Part shown: positions 12,501 through 23,492 of the stretch, piece by piece | Layout of the letters: each line of letters opens with the position of its first letter | Numbering within the stretch: the stretch's first letter is position 1 | Translations under genes and position numbers: made by a program | Assembly: GCF_910592395.1 (NCBI RefSeq) | Contig: NC_088324.1 | Span: 6,414,953-6,478,952, forward strand | Length of the DNA: 64,000 nucleotides | Source of the DNA: Lineus longissimus | Lineage: Eukaryota; Nemertea; Pilidiophora; Heteronemertea; Lineidae | Direction: 5' to 3' | Notes under the pieces: model-generated | Database searches by the model: none | What the model was told of the DNA's origin: nothing | Seen by the model: only the letters and a program-made list of their open reading frames with translations

Positions 12501-13033
12501 TAGGTCACTCATGTCAATTTCAATCTAAGAATGGAAGAAATCTGACCATGATTGTGGAGAAATATGGATATAAACCTGAAACTCACAATTTTCTTTAGGG
12601 GTGACAACCATTTTGCCCAACAGTGCATGTCTATAGTATGAGAAGTTCCTTATATGTAAATTGTCGATCAGACGAATGCTAAGCCAGCTATGTGCCAAAG
12701 TATAAACCAGACACAAGACCAATGATACTGGGTTAAGGAAGTTTTGTTAATGCTTTCCACTCTTCCGTAGCATTCCTGTTCACCAAACAAGGTACAGTGC
12801 ACGAAACTTTACAAGAATTAGTAGTTGTGGAACATATTCGATCTAAGCTTGATTGTACCAGAGAATGCTTGAGACAATTCATGACTAGTGAGGCAGAAAA
12901 GTGTCTCGGGTTCCTTTACGAAGTCAGAAGAACCAGTTGTGCGGTTTACAACGTATTTGTGTCGATCTCATCTTTAAATAATTATGGAGCGATAACAACC
13001 AGGTATCAACGACAGGAATTTGCATGTACCTAA
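9515..13033 (+). pseudogene. LamG-PAN gene, unit B, exon 1 deleted
   Basis: Type II copy with exon 2 at 9515-10105 (591 nt, open) and exon 3 at 12771-13033 (263 nt, open). No exon 1 lies between unit A's exon 3 and this exon 2: the spacer runs from GGCACTA straight into the G run at 6857. Without exon 1 there is no start codon or signal segment, unless a distant upstream exon is used by long-range splicing. Intron 2 carries a Tc1-like element. The cysteine-rich patch CFCTDVERICVGN is typical of type II. Its intact frames suggest that the loss is recent or that the exons still serve as donors for gene conversion. Both points are inference. Confidence 0.6.
10965..12625 (-). mobile_element. Tc1-like DNA transposon (1661 bp), unit B
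   Basis: The terminal inverted repeats begin CACTGTTGGGCAAAATGG and end with the complement ATTTTGCCCAACAGTG. The left flank is TA (10963-10964); the right flank is CA, a decayed TA. Units A, E, F and H show the empty site, AATATGTC. The transposase (minus strand, about 12267-11279) has FGDDSRF, DDN and PIEHLWD. The last Asp and the Glu are 34 residues apart, the DD34E hallmark of Tc1. A 1-nt loss near 11723, relative to unit C, splits the frame, so the copy is dead. Confidence 0.9.
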
Positions 13034-14119
13034 AGTAATAGAGCTCGCTATCTAAGGAACAAAGCAAGATATTACATTTTCATTGAAAAAAAATTGTTGT
13101 AAATCATCTGACCCATCTTCTCTGAAAATGGCATGACGATAGCACTGATAATAAGAGAGTTGCGAGCTAACGACTGAGATAAACAAAAGACAAGGTAGCT
13201 CATCAACGTCGTACAAATTAGTTACGTGACTGAAAAATCTAACCCACTTGTACAACTTAACACATTACCAATTATCCCTGAAAGTAAAAGCTCTCCGCCA
13301 TGCAGGGTGAATCCCCTCTACAGGTAACTATGCAGCGACGTCAAGCCGATATCAACTACAGGAATTTTGAAAATAAATCACAGCGAGTGGAGCTGCAAAA
13401 TGATAATATGCTCCTAGGATGTCTGTACGGAAAGTTCGGGTGTCAAGGGGAAAAGGAAATGGGAAAATCGTAATGCTGAAAATATAAATCGCTTGAAATC
13501 TGCGGTTTTTTTTGGTTGATACGTTTGATAACAAGTTAGACCTGTAAGAAAGGCAAACAAATGAAGAAAAACGCCGACTCATATAACGCATGAGACGATT
13601 ATAATGACGCAATTAGTCACAAACAGCTCAATATTGATGACTCATCGGAAGACTTTAATAATCTATATCGCAAATGATGACTTGGATATTTGTACAAATT
13701 TTGACTTTCGCTCTCATAAATTAATGATATGTACCACACACACACAAACAACGAGAGCATTGCTGTAAATACAATTGAAAGTTATTCCAAATTGTGATCA
13801 TTGAAATTACAGGTGATAAAGATTGATACCTTTTTTATTGGCCACCCGATATATCATTTCAAACTCAATCTATACTTTCTACTCAAGCAAAAAATGATTT
13901 ATTAATAACAAAGACACAAGAAACATTTTGTTTCTCATAGCGAGAACTCGATCAATATAATATATAGATATTAAACGTATTGACTTCATATAGTTCATAT
14001 AATGTAATATTACAACGGCGAATTCAAAGCAAAACTGGACATCTCATCGTTATTTTCCAAATGGTTCAAGGCACGATGTCGGATTCGACTTGGTACGTAC
14101 AAGAGTCAGACGACCGATT
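13034..14119 (+). promoter_or_regulatory. Spacer B/C: 3' UTR of B and probable promoter region of C
   Basis: The first part follows unit B's stop codon and ends in the 3' UTR, which has AATAAA in GAAAATAAATCAC near 13370. The AT-rich second half includes TATAATATATAG around 13956-13967, about 150 nt before the exon 1 start codon, and is strongly conserved before every exon 1. A TATA-like role is a guess from position. No other gene is seen. Confidence 0.35.
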
Positions 14120-14910
14120 ATGACAGTTGACCGGAATCATGGCATAGATTCCAAAAACGTGCTGTTAATTGACTTCAACTTTTGTTGGTGTTTGATAGTC
14201 GCATCAGTGATGATTTCGTGGTCATACTTTATGTGCATTTGTGTGCTTATAACACTTAATATAGGAGGTGTGACTGCTGGCTCTCCCCCGAAAGGTAAGA
14301 CAGAGACCACGATATAAGGGCATTGTTGTTCCCAACAAGTTAGTCAGTGATTTGGCTTTAACTTACGAACATAACGTGAAGTCATAATACATGCTATATT
14401 CGTGACCTAACATGTTTGAACAACTGGCCTCGGCCTAGAACACCGATGATGGGCCAGACGAACATGTGTTAATGCTGAAAGATGAAATGCTTGTGACCAC
14501 GTACGGGGGGGGGCTGTTCTTAATTTCAGTCATTATAGTTGAAGTATTCGCTGGAAGAAACTGTCGTTTATGGGTTCTAGAACTTGATTCACAAACGCTT
14601 ATTAGAAATATTACAAATACTAATGTTATTATAATATGATTGTTAGCTCTTCTGGATTACAAGCTTGATGGATCTGATCCGGATATACGGTTTGTATATC
14701 ACAGCACATATACAGTAAGTAGTTTGAATTTTATCGGTCTTTTCGCAAGTTAGGCCAAACCTTATTAAAGTGTGCGTAATGGGTACAAGAGGGGTGTTCA
14801 AAGCACACACTACCGCAAGGAATATCATGACACGATCAGGACAGATTGTCCTGTCATAGGATAATGTTTAATTCATGTCATTTGAAAATGACATGAGTAA
14901 GCCAGAGTTT

Positions 14911-15294
14911 GAAGAAAGCATTGATGCATTCTGATTTGAATGATTTGAATGGGCCTAGATCAGTAGATGACTGACGAACACTAAAGCTGACCTGTCCGAA
15001 ATTACACTTTATTTCCAATCATGAAAAATTCAGTACATTCGGTTTTTGAAAATGTCCTTTTCTAAATCAATTCTCATTACTTTTAAGGTACATTCAGATT
15101 TCGAAGAAAGCATTGATGCATTCTGATTTGAATGATTTGAATGGGCCTAGATCAGTAGATGACTGACCAACACTAAAGCTGACCTGTCCGAAATTACACT
15201 TTATTTCCAATCATGAAAAATTCAGTACATTCGGTTTTTGAAAATGTCCTTTTCTAAATCAATTCTCATTACTTTTAAGGTACATTCAGATTTC
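14911..15294. repeat. 192-bp tandem duplication in intron 1 of unit C
   Basis: Copies at 14911-15102 and 15103-15294 begin GAAGAAAGCATTGATGCATT and are almost identical. Other units have this block once. It lies in the 3' flank of the pogo-like remnant and has no coding content. Confidence 0.85.
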
Positions 15295-15447
15295 AGACTA
15301 TAGGAACAGTGGAATTATAAGGCATCACCTGGATCATCATTCTCAAGGTCATCAAAATCAATCTCATTGTCCTCAGCATCTTCATCTTCGAGAAGGTCAT
15401 TAGTAATATATTTCTGTACTCCCCGTTTTCATTCGGGACGAGTCCGG

Positions 15448-16781
15448 CTACCTGAAAGGCACGTGCTGTGAATTCAGGAGGGACGTCATCGGAAGCTCTG
15501 CTATGTAGAACAGATGGAAGGGGTATTCTGGGACAAGTGCCATCGGCTGGAGTATTTGCATGCTTCCAGTCTTTCCAGCGGCGCTGACGTGAGCTTTAAA
15601 TGCCCTCATAATGGTCAAGTCCAAAGGTTGACTCATAGATGTGCACCGCGCGGGAATGTTATCAAGGAGCACACCAGCTTCTACAATAGGGGCACAGAAT
15701 TCATCAGCCAAGTGAGGTCTAAACCGATCTAAGAGTAAAAGCCTTGTATTTCGTTCAAATTCAGTAATGAAAAGAAAAAAGACTTCATCAAGCCAATGTT
15801 GGAGTGTGTCATGATTCTCCAACCCTGACCGTGATGAAGTGACACGGACATTTTCAGGAATGCTTTCAAGTCCACGAATTTCTCGTATGAAGCCTGGTTC
15901 TCTGAACACAACATGGATTGGCATTTTTTCCCCACTAGATCGAATTGTCAACGCAACGGTGCATCCTAATTTAGAATTGCCCCTTGAAGTTTTAACGTCA
16001 ACATCCCCCTGTCCCGGAGTAGCTGCCGTATACATGGGCAGAAAGTCCAACTGAAAAAGAGTTTCATTCATATTGTAAATTGTATGTTGCCTCACTGTGT
16101 CCCTGACGTTTCCTTGAAATCGGCGGACACGCTCATTAGCGTCTGCTGGAATCGAAGTGGTGTTTCTTGTCTTGCGACGAAATACAATACGTTTCCGTAT
16201 CAAGAAATCGCTGATCCATCCTGAAGAGCACTGAAAAAGAGACCGTTCCGGTCGGTTCAAAAGGTAGTTGTCTCTATCATCACCTGGAAGCTCATCACAC
16301 CAGCGGTGAAATTCCAGCTCGGCAGCATGGACCCGATCAACTCTGGATACGGGGAGGGCAAGACGAGAAATTCGAGAAATCGGTTGTAAACCTGCTCCTC
16401 CAATTGTGGCCACCATCCGTCGTGGTCGCTTCTGACCCTGCTACTTTGAGCATTGTTCTCGGTCTGCTCCATTAACATTTCCCGATTTGCTATCCATCTT
16501 CGCAATGACGTAACTGCAAACCCGAAGCGTCTGGCATACTCTGCCACATTAAGCAGCCAACCATGTTCAATCGCATGTTCGCAATCGAGGACGTGGCGCA
16601 ATCGTACAGTTACACTATAGCTGTTGTGACGTCTTGGTAGTCTTGGACTATCAACTTCATCATCCTCATCAGTGTCCATACCAATGGCAGTTGAGAGTAT
16701 GAACACAAGATACAACATATGTTTTCGAATTTTCGCATTGGGCATTATCTCCAGCTGGAAAAGGTATGTCCTGAAGCTCAT
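15448..16781 (-). pseudogene. Pogo-like DDE transposase remnant, unit C (best preserved)
   Basis: Only two frames are needed here: 16781-16257 and 16416-15448 (322 codons). The first has the N-terminal DNA-binding region and the start of a CENP-B-like domain (LEEQVYNRFLEF). The second continues that domain (RLALPVSRV...GWISDF), then NMNETLFQLD, KLGCTVALTIRSSGEKM, LLLLDRFRPHL and TSMSQPLDLT. The frame changes just after NRFLEF. The same shift appears in the other copies and is therefore ancestral. The Asn in NMNET replaces the Asp usual in pogo/DDE_1 enzymes. An intron instead of a frameshift is possible, but no convincing splice pair was seen. Confidence 0.8.
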
Positions 16782-18760
16782 AGGCCTGCATGTACCATAA
16801 ACCTACCTGTACTTATTACATCACGGCAATAATCGAGTCAAACAGTCCACACGCATGGGAACATCAAGCCTGGCTGAAAATTGATAAGGCCAAGTTGACG
16901 CTACTCCAGGATCTAATGCTTACCTGATTTCTCCCATTATGGGCCGCAAATTGGTTTTGGCTGTAAACTAGTCCGAAGACCGATAAAATCCGAACTTACT
17001 GTATATACTTACTGGCTTGAGGCCACTTCGGGTCACTTTAGCCCATTGGTAATAGGAAGGTTTCGCACCGTTACGAACTACGAAAACCGAGCACGAAAAT
17101 CGACAGAAGACGAAGAAATATTCTCATAGGGGAGCAAAATCTAAAGTCTTCTCCTGCTTGTTGGCTGGGGAAGCTTAATGTAACGAAGAATTGGAAATAG
17201 TTTTATTATAATAGTGGATAAAAATCAATAGTCTTCACCAGCCAACAAGCTTAATCAACAACATTACCTAACATCCGGAAAGCAACTATCACTGACATGT
17301 TTGCCATCACGTGACCAGTTCAATTTCTATCATTTTTATTTCGTAGCCTATCTGGAAATGCGAAGTACGTCATGTCTCTAGTTTTTGGGAAAGTGCTTCA
17401 GTTTAATGATAAGCACGCATCTGCAACTCTACCTTATATAAATACATTCAAATACAAACATATTACAATTACCTTTTATATAAGATTCCTTCAGGGCAAG
17501 CTTGTCCAAAACTGGGTATGTTTCTGTACTGATGTAGAAAGAATTTGCGTAGGAAATAACCAAAATCAGCTAGTGAGGATTGGTGTGTGGCACAGGGATA
17601 CCTCTAAACAGATCAATGTGCGATACATTTTTCACTTTTACATCGGCTATCAGTCGATTGTCAGTCGCAAATGTTGGCAGCATATTGCTGTTACAATTAC
17701 CAGGAATAAGTCTACTCCTAAGCCCCATGTCAAACTTTATAGGAACGGGAACCTCTTAAGAATGACAGAGTATAAGCGATATAAAAAAAAGCATGTGTGG
17801 AGAAAGATTTCAGGTTTTGGTAGGTTCATTCGAATGAATCAAATTTTAGGTTTTACCCAACTATAGCGACAAAACTTGATATTTTGAGGAGCAAAAAAAG
17901 AGGTAGGTTGGTCAACTCGTTAAATATCTGAGCCTGAGGGCTTCACCACCACTCTGAAGACGAGTTTATTATTTTCATATGATACACTGGTCCGACTGGG
18001 AATTTTAGGATATTATTGTGCTGGGAGACGTAGTAGACGCACTGCCAGTATATTTTTATGTGTTCAAGCAATTACAAGTTATGTCATCTGCCACCGAGGT
18101 TGTTTGGGGCTCTCCCCGATTCGCCAAGCAAAAAGGAAACATCTATATCTACAGCAAGACGTCACAGCGTAGATATATGGCTCCATGCAGCGCCTTACTA
18201 GTGCATCGGTCCTCATGGAGAGGATCGACGCATGGAGGGCTGACTCGGTTCAAATCGGAGTCAACATCGGAATAGCATGATAATTCGGGCGGATTTGGAA
18301 TTTTTCCTTTTTTTGTGAAATTTGTCGATGGAAACAACTTTATAGAGGTGACTGGGCAGCCGTCAGCTTGGGAATACTGCCCTTACTAATACCAACGGTC
18401 CTTCAAACAAGCATATTTCGGCTCAAATTTAAATATTAGCTTCTTGTCTCCTCCAATAATGAACTTTGGAATAGCTTTATAGTACAATTTGAGAAATATT
18501 GGCATCTGTTCAACAAGATAGCTGCCGAAACATGAGCATTAGTTGCAGCGAACATATGCCGAACAGGGTATATCGCAAAAGCTTTCTTTATTCTTGATAT
18601 TGTGCTGCTCGAGGGGAAATTGCTGAAAACAATGCATAGGCCTATTCGTGAATGTGGCAGTTGTCTTTATGTCTAAAACACCTCGAGAGCTTTTTCAAGT
18701 AATAAAAGCTTAATAGCTATCCAGATCAGAGTTCAATATATTTACAGCAATATAGTTATA

Positions 18761-20422
18761 CACTGTTGGGCAAAATGGTTGTCACCCCTGCGATGGCATA
18801 TATGATTGCATAATCATTTCTAATTTATTTTGATACGGTAAACATTAATGAGTGGAAACTTTGCAGTTGTACACACATGGTATTAGCGGATGTTTTTGGA
18901 CCACAAACTTGCACATGTTTGCCATCAATTGCTTATTAATTGACATTTTATCTACGGAGGCTCATCAGGGACCTTAACTATGGAAAACATCTTTGTCATT
19001 GTTTCACTCTTTTCTCTCCATCTGACCAGATTTGATTGTTCAAATTGATAGGAATTGCACAATTGGGTAATTTCTCACTGCTTGCATACCTAATATCGCG
19101 TATTGCCCCCACGGGCTGAAATGAGCGCTGCAATTCGTCGGGACATGCTTGTAACGAGGCTTTGTATCCTTCGTTGGGGGATTTCGCCCCAAATACGGAT
19201 AATTGCATCACCAAGGTCGGCAAGGTTCTGAGGCTGAGGGTCCAAATTTTCGAGTTCTCTGCCGATATGGTCCCACAGGTGCTCTATGGGTTCATATCCG
19301 GGCTGTAAGGAGGCCAGTCCAGACGGTTGACGTCTTGTTCGTGCAAGAAATTGTTCACTATTGCTGCTCTGTGGGGGTATGGCGTTGTCGTCTGCAGGTG
19401 TCCAGTTGTTGCCGAAGTGGGCCCTTGCTTCTGGCAGCACGTGATCTCGGAGGATCTCCAAGTAGAGGAGACCGTTTACATTTTGCTCTAGGACGCGGAC
19501 TGCAGTTTTTCCATGATAATGAATGGCGCCCCAGATATGGACTGAACCACCTCCAAATGGAACACGCAGGGCTACACAGTCTTCCCGAAGCTGCTCGCCT
19601 GGTAATCGACGAACTCTGACCCTGCCATCAACGCGGAACAGCAAGAAACGGGAATCGTCACCAAAGACGATGTGGCGCCACATTTCGTCCGGCACGTCAG
19701 CATGCGCTCTCGCCCACAGAAGCCGTCGACGTTTTGCCGCATCTGTCAGTTTTGGACAGACTACCTGCCTTCTTGCATGATACCCGGCAGCAATCAGCCT
19801 ACGGTTTACTGTTGTCCGACTAGCGTCAACATTATCCAGGTTGTGCCAGTCATTGCGCAGCTGTGTCGTCGTTTTCTTACGATCTGCACGGCAACGAAGC
19901 AAGAGATGACGGTCGTCTCTTTCATTAGAGATGAGAGGTCGACCAGTAGATCTCCGAACGTTAACATTACCGTCCTGTCGCCACTTCGAAATCCACCTTT
20001 GCACCGTCCTTTTCGAAAGTCCCATTACTTCGGCGATGGCGCCAGGACCTTGCCCGCTGCGCCACCTTCCAATGGCCTCCCCTCGCTGAATTTGGCTGTA
20101 TTGGCCGGGAATGACAAGTTCTCCATTTGCTGGTCAAGAAAATCTAATAGGATTGCGTTGGTTAACCAGGAGAATGCACGAACACCTAGTCGGCTGTGGA
20201 CTAGGCATAGGAACGAAATGACATGGTCAGCAGAAACACTCCTTTTATAGTGTCTTATTACATCACACGACTGCCATACCCTGTGACGAAATTGAATTAG
20301 GTCACTCATGTCAATTTCAATCTAAGAATGGAAGAAATCTGACCATGATTGTGGAGAAATATGGATATAAACCTGAAACTCACAATTTTCTATAGGGGTG
20401 ACAACCATTTTGCCCAACAGTG
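18761..20422 (-). mobile_element. Tc1-like DNA transposon (1662 bp), unit C
   Basis: Same insertion site, same inverted repeats (CACTGTTGGG...CCCAACAGTG) and same TA/CA flanks as in unit B, so it was inherited by duplication and not inserted independently. Both inverted repeats are complete. It carries the longest unbroken catalytic region of the four copies. Confidence 0.9.
19090..20025 (-). pseudogene. Tc1-family transposase, 311-codon frame
   Basis: Tc1 transposases cut and rejoin transposon ends through a DDE active site. This frame has the helix-turn-helix LSKRTVQRWISKW, then GRPLISNERDD, the first Asp in FGDDSRF, WGAIHYHGK, the second Asp in ADDN and the Glu in PIEHLWD, with 34 residues between the last two. 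The usual length is about 340 residues. The missing N-terminus (GEAIGRWRSGQGPGAIAEV) is readable upstream, but TGA precedes it and the likely start, MENLSFP near 20126, is in another frame. The enzyme is therefore probably inactive despite intact catalytic residues. Confidence 0.8.
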
Positions 20423-20948
20423 CATGTCTATAGTATGAGAAGTTTCTTATATGTAAATTGTCGATCAGACGAATGCTAAGCCAGCTATGTGCCAAAGTAT
20501 AAACCAGGCACAAGACCAATGATACTGGGTTAAGGAAGTTTTGTTAATGCTTTCCACTCTTCCGTAGCATTCTTGTTCACCAAACAAGGTACAGTGCACG
20601 AAACTTTACAAGAATTAGTAGTTGTGGAACATATTCGATCTAAGCTTGATTGTACCAGAGAATGCTTGAGACAATTCATGACTGGTGAGGCAGAAAAGTG
20701 TCTCGGGTTCCTTTACGAAGTCAGAAGAACCAGTTGTGCGGTTTACAACGTATTTGTGTCGATCTCATCTTTAAATAATTATGGAGCGACAACAACCAGG
20801 TATCAACGACAGGAATTTGCATGTACCTAAAGTAATAGAGCTCGCTATTTAAGGGACAAAGCAAGATATTACATTTTCATTGAAAACAAATTGTTGTAAA
20901 TCATCTGACCCATCTTTTCTGAAAATGGCATGACGATAGCACTGATAA

Positions 20949-22317
20949 TGAAACTGCCAGGGGCCATTGTGCTCACCGTATAGATATTTTGTGCTTTGGA
21001 CTTCATCCAGATTAAGAAACATTGTACATGTATAGTATATAGTTCAAACCAAAGTCGGTATGACATGTGATGTATCGTTGCTTGCAGTAAGTACTATAAG
21101 AATATCATCAAAAACAAGTCACTAATGAAAAAGATATTGCACGTTTAACCTATTTTAGTTTTTGCCTCCTGGTGGCCGAGTTGGTACCAGTTCAGATCGA
21201 AATTCGGTGTCCGAGGTTACATGACGTAGGGAGTCATGTGTATCAAATTTCAAGTTCAAAGCATTGTTACAATCAAACGACCAATTTACGCCATTTGACC
21301 TCTGTGACCTTGAAAAGCAGGTCAGATCAAAAACTCATATGATATGTGATGTATCCTTGCTAGGAGAAATTCAGGGTCAGAGGTCACCTGACCTAGTCTC
21401 AGGTTCATAGCCCTAGGGGTTAACAAACGTTCCACAGATTCGATCAAATGGCCAATTTACACCATTTGACCTCTGTGACCTTGACAAGTATGTCAAATCA
21501 AAAACCCGTATCATATGTGATGTATCCTTGCTAAGAGTATCTACCATAAAAATTTTACCAAAAACTAATCAGTAATAAGCGAGATATGGCACTATTCAAA
21601 TTTTTGGTTTTGGCCACCTGGGGGCCAAGTTAAAAATCAGACCAGAACGAAAATCAGTGTCACAGGTCATCTGACCTAGGGGGTCTTGTGTACTAAGTTT
21701 AAAGTTCATAGCTTAAGTGGTTAAGAAACGTGCCATATTTACACACAAACGGCCAATTCACACCATTTGACCTCTGTGACCTTGAAAAGTACGCCACATC
21801 GACCTGATTTTTTGTGAACATGTAGAGCTATGTAACAGGTGTCTACATACCAAATTTAAAGATTATAGGACGAATAAAGACAAAATGTGCCACTATCGGT
21901 GAAATTTTAGAGTTTGACCTCTGTGACCTTGAAAAGTAGGTTAAATCAAAAACCCGTATGATATGTAATGTATCCTTGCTAGGGGTACATACCATGAAAT
22001 GTTTCTCAAAAACAAATCAGTAATAAATGAGATATTGCACATTTTAACTTTTCGGTTTTAGCCCCCTGGTGGCAAAGTCAAGAATCAGACCGGAGCGAAA
22101 TTCAGTTTCAGGGTACATATGACCTTGAGAATGATGTATATAAAGTTTCAGGTACATAGCACAAGCGGTTAAGAAACGTGCCACAGGATACGACGACGAC
22201 GACGGACGACGACGACGACGGACGACGACGACGACGGACGACGACGACGACGGACGACGACGACGACGACGGACGACGGACACTGCGGTATCGTATAGAC
22301 TCCCCTACGGTGAGCCA
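20949..22317. repeat. TGACC-rich repeat element with inverted ends, downstream of unit C
   Basis: The insertion splits a spacer sequence that is continuous in other units (GATAATAAGTGAG) and is flanked by ATAA on both sides. The ends are inverted: GTGCTCACCGTA near the left and TACGGTGAGCCA at the right. Inside are diverged repeats of a unit containing TGACCTCTGTGACCTTGA (21296, 21467, 21768 and 21915) and GTGATGTATCCTTGCTAGG. It ends with an ACG-type microsatellite at about 22188-22275. No transposase is seen. It is probably a non-autonomous DNA element. Related copies lie at 34083-35085 and 50235-51611. Confidence 0.75.
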
Positions 22318-23492
22318 ATAAGTGAGCTGCGAGCTAACGACTGAGATAAACAAGAGACAAGGTAGCTCATCAATGTGGTACAAATTAGTTACGTGACTGA
22401 AAAAATCTAACCCACTTGCACAACTTCACATATTACCTAATATTATCAGTGCAGTGCCCTAGTAAGCGCGCAGCGCCTTTAGGTTGGGGGGAAACCCCCC
22501 AAACCCCCTGGTTGGGACCCTGCTATAGTTCCTTCCGCCAATTTTTGGTTTTGATAGACAGATTTCTCCGTGTATCGCATTAGCAGTAACTCAACTCGAT
22601 CGTCATAATAGCCGGCAAAGAAATGGAAAATGTCCCCCCCCGAAAGGTGTCCAGACTATCGTAGTCTGGGACTCTGGCAGATTCTAATGTAAAGTGCAAG
22701 CTCTATTGAACTCGCGCAACTGTCGCCATGGAGCCATGCATTGGGGGGAAGGCCCCTCAAACCCCCTATTGGCCTCTCAATAAGTCCTTCCGAGCTGCTT
22801 ACCCTGGGGCGCTCGAGTGGAACCCCCAAACCTTCATGATGGTGCAGTCCTTTGACACGTTTAACCCAGAGCGAGAAAGAGGTACTCCTTTGATGGTACT
22901 CTAACTGCAACCCTCAACCATCATTACCCTTCCTTTTCACTGGCATGATATTGGCAAGACTCCCAAGAGGTCGTACTGGTGGCTTCCTTGAGACAATTGC
23001 TTGTGGTCGTACCAGGGCAACCAATTCAAGGGGTCAGGGATCTAGGGATCAGGTTTTTCCCCCACCAACATGTTGCCGAATGGTTAATGCATAAAAAATT
23101 GGTTGGAAAGGGTTTTTGCTGGCCAAGAGACTTGAAGACACTTATACTCTTGAGGAACACCAGACTGATGAACAAAGAACCTGAGGAACATAGAACCCTC
23201 TTCATACCTGGGAGCATAAAAAGCCTACTAGCGAATATTGATTATTCTTTAGAAAAAAACAGAAGATCTGCAAAACCAATGGTACCCCATAAAAACATAC
23301 ATTCCTCCTTGAGGTATCTTCGGATCCCACCACGGCCCATGTGGAATTCGTTCAAAAGGTTTATTGAAATCTCAAAATAATTTTTTTTTTCTCGAACCGC
23401 CTGCCCGTCTTTTGCTTCATTAATTCGGGATTATATCCATTTTAAGCATCTTTTGGATATTATTACTAAAGTTTCAAAAATCAAAACACATA

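Larger units (their letters stand above)
14120..20830 (+). pseudogene. LamG-PAN gene, unit C, frameshifted in exon 2
   Basis: Exon 1 is 14120-14294: ATG, a short polar N-terminus (MTVDRNHGIDSK), about 30 hydrophobic residues and GGVTAGSPPK, with VTA|G a plausible signal-peptidase site. It ends AAAG|GTAAGA (phase 1). Exon 2 is 17319-17902 and lacks 7 nt near 17844 that all other copies have, which shifts the frame and stops it at 17866. Exon 3 is 20568-20830 and open. Skipping exon 2 would restore the frame, because both introns are phase 1. Intron 1 carries the pogo-like remnant and intron 2 a Tc1-like element. The 5' part resembles unit F, and everything after exon 2 resembles unit G, so C looks like a mosaic. 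Confidence 0.65.

Noticed and set aside
14395-14505. Extra exon after GGCCTCGGCCTAG before the G run
   Set aside because: The open frame is only in phase 0, exon 1 ends in phase 1, and no good donor follows. A 3-nt in-frame indel between units is the only support.
16900-17155. Possible extra LamG exon around GGCCACTTCGGGTCAC before exon 2
   Set aside because: The frame ends at TAG, unit A has a 1-nt deletion in it, and substitutions between units do not favour silent sites.
22108-22383. Frames encoding Ser/Val/Arg repeats near the end of the TGACC-rich element
   Set aside because: They are translations of an ACG microsatellite, not protein genes.
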